Shown here: one piece after another, positions 1 through 4,330 of the stretch
How the letters are laid out: each line of letters starts with the position of its first letter
Position numbering within the stretch: the first letter of the stretch is position 1
The notes under the pieces: model-generated
Databases searched by the model: none
What the model saw: only the letters and a program-made list of their open reading frames with translations
Told to the model about the DNA's origin: nothing
Program-made: the position numbers and the translations under genes
DNA from: Synergistales bacterium Syner_01
GTDB lineage: Bacteria > Synergistota > Synergistia > Synergistales > Aminobacteriaceae
DNA length: 5,598 nt
Reading direction: 5' to 3'
NCBI GenBank assembly: GCA_001604435.1
Contig: LVBO01000044.1
Coordinates: 1-5,598, forward strand

Positions 1-230
1 CCATGTTGGCGTCGGCCCTCTTTACCGCGTTGGGGGCCGCCAGGGAATCGGCGCTCGTTTCGTTTCTCCGGAGCCTCGGTCTGCTGGGAGCGGCGCTCCT
101 GGTGCTTCCGCGGCTCTTCGGCACGGCGGGCATCTGGATGAGCGTCCCCTTCGCGGAGGCCGGGACCCTCGCCGTGGCGCTTCCGCTGGTGCTGCGGCTG
201 CAGAAAGCGGTTCATTCGAATACGCGATGA
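1..230 (+). CDS. MATE family efflux transporter, C-terminal fragment
   Basis: This is the 3' end of a gene that begins before the window; the first whole codon is at position 3 and the TGA stop is at 228-230. MATE proteins are 12-helix inner-membrane antiporters that export drugs, dyes or metabolites in exchange for sodium or protons. The 75 visible residues hold two hydrophobic segments, about residues 19-38 and 42-64, joined by a short turn with the pattern LFGTAGIWMSVPFAEAGT. That turn matches the G-x-x-GIW-a-x-x-ae pattern typical of the last two MATE helices. A short basic tail (residues 65-75) follows, as expected for the cytoplasmic C-terminus. The Met codon at position 3 is internal, not a start. 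It converges on the acetyltransferase gene and has no visible link to the TRAP operon. The family call rests on this short stretch; the substrate cannot be told. Confidence 0.7.
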   Translation, partial: MLASALFTALGAARESALVSFLRSLGLLGAALLVLPRLFGTAGIWMSVPFAEAGTLAVALPLVLRLQKAVHSNTR

Positions 231-236
231 CGCCAT

Positions 237-285
237 AATCCGCAGACGTGAGAAACGTCGACGACGTCGCTTGCGTCTGCGGATT
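237..285. terminator. Inverted repeat between convergent genes, possible bidirectional terminator
   Basis: AATCCGCAGACG (237-248) is perfectly repeated as its reverse complement CGTCTGCGGATT (274-285), a 12-bp stem around a 25-nt loop. The loop holds a second small palindrome, ACGT at 255-258 with ACGT at 264-267. It begins seven bases after the MATE stop codon and ends 32 bases before the 3' end of the opposing GNAT gene, the usual place for a shared terminator. The T tract after the stem is only TTT, so intrinsic termination would be weak. A dispersed intergenic repeat is the main alternative. Confidence 0.45.
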
Positions 286-317
286 TCGAAATCTCCCGGC
301 TCGCTCGTCGTATGGAT

Positions 318-749
318 TCAAGTATTCTTTTCGTCCAGGCTGATGTTTCTATAGATTAAATCGTTTCGCATTTCAAATCCAACATCATTCCAGAATGCAT
401 TTCCTGATTCGTTCGTAGAAAAAACCACAAGCGCAACTTTGGTGATGCGTTCTTTCTTCAACGCAGCGAGCGCCGCTGCAACCAACGCCTTCCCAATTCC
501 CTTTTTCCGATGTTCGGGGCGTACCGCCGTATGATAAATAAATCCTCTTCTGCCGTCATGTCCGCTCAAAACGACGCCCGCGATGCGATCCTCGATTTCC
601 GCGACGAAGCTTGTATCCGGATTCCGCGTCAGAAATCTCGCGATCCCTTCCGCTGAATCGTCGACGCTTCGCAGCCCCATTCCTGTCGTGCCGGACCATA
701 AACCATAGACATCGTCGTAATCGTCGATCGACATGCGTCGGATGTTCAT
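318..749 (-). CDS. GNAT family N-acetyltransferase (YpeA-like)
   Basis: A 143-residue single-domain acetyltransferase that would transfer acetyl from acetyl-CoA to an amine of a small molecule or a protein N-terminus. Motif A is clear: IYHTAVRPEHRKKGIGKALV at residues 71-90, with the R81-x-x-G84-x-G86-K-A pyrophosphate-binding loop. Motif B follows as N113-x-x-x-N117-A-F-W120-x-x-x-G124-F125. The strand at about 57-64 ending in SGHDGRRG resembles the E. coli YpeA subgroup, whose length (about 140 residues) also agrees. The reading frame stays open far upstream, to about 1133, but that extension is Arg/Ser-rich and unlike any GNAT. I start at the ATG at 749-747, which has a GAGTGATC ribosome-binding sequence (753-760, minus strand) and gives the normal family N-terminus MNIRR. 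The gene faces away from the regulator and reads as an independent unit. The substrate is unknown. Confidence 0.88.
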   Translation of the reverse strand: MNIRRMSIDDYDDVYGLWSGTTGMGLRSVDDSAEGIARFLTRNPDTSFVAEIEDRIAGVVLSGHDGRRGFIYHTAVRPEHRKKGIGKALVAAALAALKKERITKVALVVFSTNESGNAFWNDVGFEMRNDLIYRNISLDEKNT

Positions 750-1166
750 TCGGATCACTCTTTCCAGTGAAAAAAGTATGGGTCTTTTCAACGATGATAT
801 CATGTTTTCCTGTACCCCGCGACGAGAAAATCTCCTCGTCCGACGCCATGGACGCTTCATCGGCGGCATCTCCGACGATCCCTCGCGATGTTTCTTTCCG
901 CTTTCCGGGTCTCCTCTTTCGGAAGTAAAGAGCGCCGTCCGTTCTTCGCCACGCGAACCACTCCTTCCGCCGCCGTCATCTCTCCTTTCACGACTCCGTC
1001 CGGAATCACCGCTTTCGTCGTTTCTTTCAGACTCAAGAAAACATCGCTCCTCATCATTCACTTGGAATGACAGATGACATTTCCCCTTCCCTTCGTTCCG
1101 GGACGCGATCCCTGTCCCGTTTAGGGATGACATTATCGCTGTCCCGTCACCGTGAAATTCGCGCTG
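750..1166. other. Long intergenic region with no supported gene
   Basis: About 415 bases separate the divergent GNAT and regulator genes. Frames are open on both strands (for example 857-1057 minus and 733-1077 plus), but all encode Arg/Ser-rich or patternless peptides with no recognisable domain, and none has a convincing ribosome-binding site. Visible structure: a perfect palindrome ATGATATCAT at 794-803, in the GNAT upstream region; a small hairpin GACGAG/CTCGTC at 821-826 and 835-840; an exact repeat GATGACATT at 1073-1081 and 1126-1134; and a 27-base-period imperfect repeat near the right end. It may be decayed coding or repeat-derived DNA. I see no tRNA or known riboswitch. Confidence 0.5.
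1107..1147. repeat. Imperfect 27-bp-period direct repeat with a small hairpin
   Basis: CTGTCCCGT occurs at 1112-1120 and again at 1139-1147. Extending left, ATCCCTGTCCCGT and ATCGCTGTCCCGT differ at one base of 13. The first copy also takes part in a hairpin, ATCCCT (1108-1113) with AGGGAT (1123-1128) around a 9-base loop. It ends 20 bases before the -35 box of the regulator promoter. It could be a protein-binding site or the remains of a dispersed repeat. Confidence 0.4.
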
Positions 1167-1195
1167 TTGACAGAATGTGCAAATACGTTTATAGT
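1167..1195 (+). promoter_or_regulatory. Sigma-70 type promoter of the regulator-TRAP operon
   Basis: A perfect -35 box TTGACA (1167-1172) is separated by exactly 17 bases from TATAGT (1190-1195), which matches the -10 consensus TATAAT at five of six positions. Transcription would begin near 1202, leaving about 43 bases of untranslated leader before the GTG start at 1245. The surrounding AT-rich stretch stands out from the GC-rich flanks. It is the best promoter in the window by eye and probably serves the whole downstream gene set. Confidence 0.75.
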
Positions 1196-1217
1196 ATTTA
1201 GATAATAAATAGACGTA
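1184..1217. promoter_or_regulatory. Candidate operator: interrupted palindrome over the -10 box
   Basis: TACGTTTAT (1184-1192) and ATAGACGTA (1209-1217) are reverse complements at eight of nine positions and are separated by 16 bases. The left arm overlaps the -10 box and the right arm lies just past the predicted transcription start. A protein bound here would be expected to block RNA polymerase. A second, offset palindrome TATTTA-N5-TAAATA lies inside (1195-1211). The likely ligand is the winged-helix regulator encoded just downstream, but this is inference from position. Confidence 0.4.
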
Positions 1218-1228
1218 AAATAGGCGTA
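1207..1228 (+). repeat. 11-bp tandem direct repeat in the regulator leader
   Basis: AAATAGACGTA (1207-1217) is followed directly by AAATAGGCGTA (1218-1228), with one mismatch in 11. The period is close to one DNA turn, which would place two protein contacts on the same face. The first copy contains the right arm of the interrupted palindrome, so this could be part of the same operator. Confidence 0.4.
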
Positions 1229-1233
1229 TGGAT

Positions 1234-1240
1234 GGTGATC
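1234..1240 (+). promoter_or_regulatory. Ribosome binding site that sets the GTG start of the regulator
   Basis: GGTGATC matches the part of the anti-Shine-Dalgarno complement nearest the 16S rRNA 3' end region (GGAGGTGATC). The spacing of four bases to the GTG at 1245 is fitting because the match reaches so far 3'. No in-frame ATG competes, which supports the GTG start. Confidence 0.6.
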
Positions 1241-1244
1241 AAGT

Positions 1245-2582
1245 GTGAAAATAGGAGTTCTTGGTCCTGCCAATCTGATAAAAAAGATTCTCTCCGTCGT
1301 CGAGGAGCGCGAGGACGTCGTTTTTGCGCCTCTTGAATACGTTCTGCCTCAGGAGGCTCCCGATCTTGTCAGGGAGAATCAGTGCGATCTGGACGCCATC
1401 TTTTTCTGCGGCTCCATTCCGTATTGTCTGTGTCTCGATTCGGTGGATCGTACCGTGCCATGGTCGTATCTGCCGTTGAGCACGACCGGACTCCTGGTCG
1501 CGCTGGTCAACGCCCGCGAACATCTCTGCGGAAAAATACGGATGAGTGTGGATACGCTGAGCGAAAGAGAAGTTCGGGAGGGGCTTGAGGATTGTTCTCT
1601 TGATATAGGCGCTATATACACGTATGAATTTGACTTCACGCGAATCTCCATAAGCGACATTGTGGATTTTCATTTCCGCATGCTCTCCGAAGGGAAGGCC
1701 GATATGTGTCTTACGTGCGTTGAGGCCGTCCATAAAGCTCTTCTTGAGAAACGACTTCCCGCGTACCGGGTTTCCCCGGGGCGGCAAACAATACGAAACG
1801 CAGTCGAGCGCCTGATATTGGAGATCCGCGGACAGAGCAACACGCTTCTTCTGAGCGTGGTGGGCGTTTTTCGTCCCGAAGGTATTTTTGAAACCAGGCG
1901 CCAGTACGAAGAAGCCATGTTGAAACTGAATACCCATCTTATGGATTATGCAAAAAAACGCGGCATTCTCGCGATTCCCAGAAATTCATCGAGTTTTCAG
2001 ACGATCGAGACAATGGGTCAGTTCCTCATCGGTACTTCCAGTCTTTCCGATGTTTCTTTTCTCTCGAAGATCGGCGATTCATGCGGTTTCAAGATTCTTG
2101 CCGGTTTCGGAGTGGGGCCGAGTTTGAGAATCGCGGAGGAATATGCGGCGGTGGCGGCGGACATGGCGTGCGGCAAGGAGGGGGCATGTTATTTCTTCGA
2201 TGGGAAAAGGGCCCGTGCTCTCGGCGCCGCGACGGAGCCCCGGATGGAGTTTTCCGATTTCGATTCGGAGGCCGCTCTTCTTGCGGAAAGGCTGGGAGTG
2301 ACTCTGCCGACGCTCGCTCGCTACATTCAAGGATTGATGTGCTTCGACGGGACGTTCACCGCTTCGGAGTTCGCGAAAATCGTGGGTATGCAGCCGAAAA
2401 GTTCGCGGAAGCTCATGAGCGGTCTTCAGAAGGAAATGCTTGTGCAGGAGTGCGGGACGCTTTCGCATGCGGGAAGAGGCCGGCCGCAAAGGCTCTATCG
2501 GTCGACCGAAAAAGTCGCCTGGATTCGTTCCCGTAAGCGGATACAGGAGGGGGGCGATATGGAGGAACGATGCCGAGTGTAA
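1245..2582 (+). CDS. Putative transcriptional regulator: N-terminal sensor, degenerate GGDEF-like domain, C-terminal winged helix
   Basis: A 445-residue soluble protein with no signal peptide or membrane segment, starting at GTG 1245. I do not recognise a named family. Residues 1-185 look like an alpha/beta sensor domain; the stretch 150-185 (DMCLTCVEAVHKALLEKRLPAY, in two parts, then a basic turn) recalls the PrpR-N type of receptor. Residues 200-320 fit a nucleotide-cyclase/GGDEF-like fold: a strand LLLSVVGVF, a helix around 217-238, ETMGQFLI (255-262) where GGDEFLI would lie, and a GVG-x-S-x-x-x-AEEYAAVAADMA helix at 289-308. The catalytic acids are absent, so it probably binds rather than makes a nucleotide. 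Residues 340-425 contain helix-turn-helix-like AERLGVTLPTLARYIQGL and a winged-helix pattern ending in GRGRPQRLY. Fourteen cysteines occur, eight before residue 160, including C61-L-C63 and C155-L-T-C158. Position upstream of and parallel to the TRAP genes suggests it controls them. Confidence 0.7.
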   Translation: MKIGVLGPANLIKKILSVVEEREDVVFAPLEYVLPQEAPDLVRENQCDLDAIFFCGSIPYCLCLDSVDRTVPWSYLPLSTTGLLVALVNAREHLCGKIRMSVDTLSEREVREGLEDCSLDIGAIYTYEFDFTRISISDIVDFHFRMLSEGKADMCLTCVEAVHKALLEKRLPAYRVSPGRQTIRNAVERLILEIRGQSNTLLLSVVGVFRPEGIFETRRQYEEAMLKLNTHLMDYAKKRGILAIPRNSSSFQTIETMGQFLIGTSSLSDVSFLSKIGDSCGFKILAGFGVGPSLRIAEEYAAVAADMACGKEGACYFFDGKRARALGAATEPRMEFSDFDSEAALLAERLGVTLPTLARYIQGLMCFDGTFTASEFAKIVGMQPKSSRKLMSGLQKEMLVQECGTLSHAGRGRPQRLYRSTEKVAWIRSRKRIQEGGDMEERCRV

Positions 2583-2629
2583 TGCGCGGAGTCTTTGTTG
2601 TGAATTCTTGTGTAAATGAGGAGGGGTAG
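2570..2629 (+). other. Possible 19-codon leader ORF ahead of dctP
   Basis: ATG at 2570 opens a 19-residue frame (MPSVMRGVFVVNSCVNEEG) ending in TAG at 2627-2629. It has its own good ribosome-binding sequence, GGAGG at 2561-2565, four bases from the ATG. It overlaps the last four codons of the regulator in another frame, and its stop lies directly after the dctP ribosome-binding site. Ribosomes finishing it would arrive at the dctP start, so it might couple translation of regulator and dctP. It is very short and may be chance. Confidence 0.2.
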
Positions 2630-2634
2630 CGTTT

Positions 2635-3723
2635 ATGAACGGTAAAAAAAGAACTTATGTATTTTCCTTGTTGATGTGTGTCCTCGCGCTCTCGTTGCTT
2701 ACGGCCTCGTCCGGAGTATGCGCCGAGGCGGAATATAAGTGGAGTTTCGCGCAACCGTGGACTCGACCGTTGACCGACGCGGCGTTTACGAAGTTCTGTG
2801 AACGAGTGAATGAATATTCGGGGGGCCGGATCGAGGTGAAGTTTTTCCCCAGCGGCCAGCTTGGAAGCCACGACGAAAACTTCCATGCCATGCAGGAGGG
2901 AAGCCTTGAAATCGGAGTCTTCTCCCCCTATCCGACGCTGGTTCCGGGAGGATGCGTCCCCAATATGACCTGGATTATCGTCAGCTGGGACGAGATGCGT
3001 TTGGCCTACGGCCAGCCGGACGGAATTCTCTATCGCGTGATAAAGGACGCCTTCGCGGACACCGAGGGACATCTGCTCTTTACCTGTTCCCAAGGGGCCT
3101 ACGGATTGGGCAATAACAAGCGCCCCATCAGGACCACCGACGACTTCTCGAATATGAAGCTTCGGGTTTCCGCTTCTCCGGGCGGCGTGAAAACGTTGGC
3201 GAATATGGGGAAGGGCAAGGGATTGATGCTTGAAACCGTTCCCTGGGGCGAACTCTACAACGCGCTTTCCCGCGGCGTCGTGGACGGATGCTGGACGATG
3301 TGGGCCTCGCTTGTCGAGGAACGTCACTGCGAAGTGCTGAAGCACTTTTCCGACCTTAATTTTATCTGGGACACTACATACGTCGTTATGAACAAGGAAC
3401 TTTGGGACGATCTTCCCGAGGATCTCAAGGAAGCGGTCACGAAAGCCTCGTTGGAGACGGAAGCGGAGTTGCTGGCGATTCAGGAAAAGGCCGAAAGCGC
3501 ATTTATAGAAAAGCTTAAGGAGCGAAAGGACTTCACGATCACCTGGCTGACCCCGGAGGAGCGGGACGCTCTGAGAACGGCATCGGATATGGGGCCGATG
3601 TGGCGGGAGCTGTGCGGCGAATGGCTCGAAAAACGGTATCCCGGCATGGATATGGTGAATGTCATTCCTGCGGAACTTGAAAAGATTCATAAGAAAGCGC
3701 TTGCCGGAGGAGCGAAGCGGTAA
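2635..3723 (+). CDS. dctP: TRAP transporter periplasmic substrate-binding protein, DctP type
   Basis: The 362-residue extracytoplasmic receptor of a TRAP transporter, which binds an organic acid or related solute and delivers it to DctQM. A Sec signal peptide is clear: basic MNGKKR, a hydrophobic core at about 8-24, and a likely V-C-A cleavage after residue 30. The mature protein opens with a strand (YKWSFAQPW) and SGGRIEVKFFPSGQLGSHDE (62-81), the usual family pattern. The substrate-gating arginine motif is MKLR177V, and the hinge motif is PWGELYNALSRGVVDG (203-218). About four more residues than usual seem to lie between these two motifs. A terminal helix region (TPEERDAL onward) matches the family. 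Six cysteines remain in the mature chain, which is unusual for an exported protein. AGGAGGGG (2619-2626) sits eight bases before the ATG. The substrate cannot be deduced. Confidence 0.95.
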   Translation: MNGKKRTYVFSLLMCVLALSLLTASSGVCAEAEYKWSFAQPWTRPLTDAAFTKFCERVNEYSGGRIEVKFFPSGQLGSHDENFHAMQEGSLEIGVFSPYPTLVPGGCVPNMTWIIVSWDEMRLAYGQPDGILYRVIKDAFADTEGHLLFTCSQGAYGLGNNKRPIRTTDDFSNMKLRVSASPGGVKTLANMGKGKGLMLETVPWGELYNALSRGVVDGCWTMWASLVEERHCEVLKHFSDLNFIWDTTYVVMNKELWDDLPEDLKEAVTKASLETEAELLAIQEKAESAFIEKLKERKDFTITWLTPEERDALRTASDMGPMWRELCGEWLEKRYPGMDMVNVIPAELEKIHKKALAGGAKR

Positions 3724-3738
3724 TTCCGCTTCCGAACG

Positions 3739-3780
3739 GGGGGGGGCGCCCTGCGGGAACAATACGGGAGCGCCCCCTTC
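3739..3780 (+). terminator. GC-rich intercistronic hairpin after dctP (attenuator or mRNA stabiliser)
   Basis: GGGGGCGC (3742-3749) pairs with GCGCCCCC (3770-3777), an 8-bp perfect GC stem. It extends to about 11 pairs (3739-3780) if two G-U pairs are allowed, around a 20-base loop. It begins 15 bases after the dctP stop. Only TT follows the stem, so full intrinsic termination is unlikely. Such hairpins between a binding-protein gene and its membrane-subunit genes are known to raise receptor levels relative to the permease by partial termination or by blocking 3' exonucleases. The left arm contains a run of nine G (3738-3746). Confidence 0.65.
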
Positions 3781-3791
3781 GCATTGCTGAG

Positions 3792-3797
3792 AGGAGG
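3792..3797 (+). promoter_or_regulatory. Ribosome binding site that sets the TTG start of dctQ
   Basis: AGGAGG, within GAGGAGGATC (3791-3800), is seven bases before TTG at 3805. An earlier in-frame TTG at 3784 would place this strong site inside the coding sequence and has no such site of its own, so 3805 is preferred. Confidence 0.7.
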
Positions 3798-3804
3798 ATC
3801 GGTA

Positions 3805-4329
3805 TTGCTTTTTTTCTCCAAGTGTCTCGGGATAATCGAAAAAATAGAAAATGCGCTGTGCTACACAGGGCTGCTCGGTATTACATACCTGACGTTTTTT
3901 CTCGTGATCAATCGTTATTTTGTCCATTATGAGATTATGTGGCTCGGAGACTTCACTCAATACTGCTTCGTTTTTATGGCGCTTTGCGCGATCGCCTTCA
4001 CGACCCGCGAGGACGCGCACACCTCCGTGGATATTCTGAGTCAGATTTTCTTGGCTCGAAAGCCTCGGATGATGCGCGGATACAAAGTTTTTATTCATCT
4101 CCTGACGTTGATCACGCTCGTTGTTTTCCATGCGCCGATGGTGCGGTTCGCGACAAGAGCTCTCAAGCATCCGTCCTACGGAACGATGGTGCCATGGTTC
4201 GATACGTCGTGGCTGATCGTCGTCTGCTATTGCATGCTGCTCCTCTGCATCCTGCACACCGGGGTCAATCTTTTGGCGCAGTTCGGGAGTCTCGCCCGGA
4301 ACTCCGAGACGCGGAAGGAGGCGCGGTGA
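3805..4329 (+). CDS. dctQ: TRAP transporter small permease subunit, DctQ type
   Basis: The 174-residue small inner-membrane subunit of the TRAP transporter, which packs beside DctM and helps dock the substrate-loaded receptor. Four hydrophobic segments are visible at about residues 19-37, 48-66, 95-113 and 135-157, the standard DctQ topology. The second is followed by TREDAHTSVDIL (67-78), matching the conserved R-E-x-H-x-x-V-D pattern of the family. The last helix is rich in cysteine (C141, C143, C148). The start is a TTG chosen for its strong ribosome-binding site; no ATG is available nearby in frame. The gene begins after the intercistronic hairpin and ends one base before the dctM ATG, so the two membrane subunits are probably translated in a coupled way. 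A seven-T run lies at 3809-3815 in the first codons. Confidence 0.9.
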   Translation: MLFFSKCLGIIEKIENALCYTGLLGITYLTFFLVINRYFVHYEIMWLGDFTQYCFVFMALCAIAFTTREDAHTSVDILSQIFLARKPRMMRGYKVFIHLLTLITLVVFHAPMVRFATRALKHPSYGTMVPWFDTSWLIVVCYCMLLLCILHTGVNLLAQFGSLARNSETRKEAR

Positions 4330-4330
4330 T

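Noticed and set aside
786..830. Weak promoter-like boxes on the minus strand for the GNAT gene
   Set aside because: The best pair (about ATGATA and CATACT, 17 apart) matches only four of six at each box, too weak to call.
857..1057. A 66-codon minus-strand frame that looks faintly protein-like
   Set aside because: No domain or ribosome-binding site was seen; it may be a decayed fragment, but the sequence alone does not support a gene.
750..1133. N-terminal extension of the acetyltransferase frame
   Set aside because: The added 128 residues are Arg/Ser-rich and unlike any GNAT; the start at 749 has a ribosome-binding site and gives the normal family length.
1239..1937. A 232-codon minus-strand frame opposite the regulator
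   Set aside because: No recognisable domain, no promoter or ribosome-binding site, and it fully overlaps a better-supported gene.
2583..2634. Separate promoter or terminator between regulator and dctP
   Set aside because: No spaced -35/-10 pair and no hairpin were visible in the 52-base gap, so co-transcription is the simpler reading.
3784..3804. Earlier TTG start for dctQ at 3784
   Set aside because: It would put the strong AGGAGG site inside the gene and lacks a site of its own; TTG at 3805 is correctly spaced.
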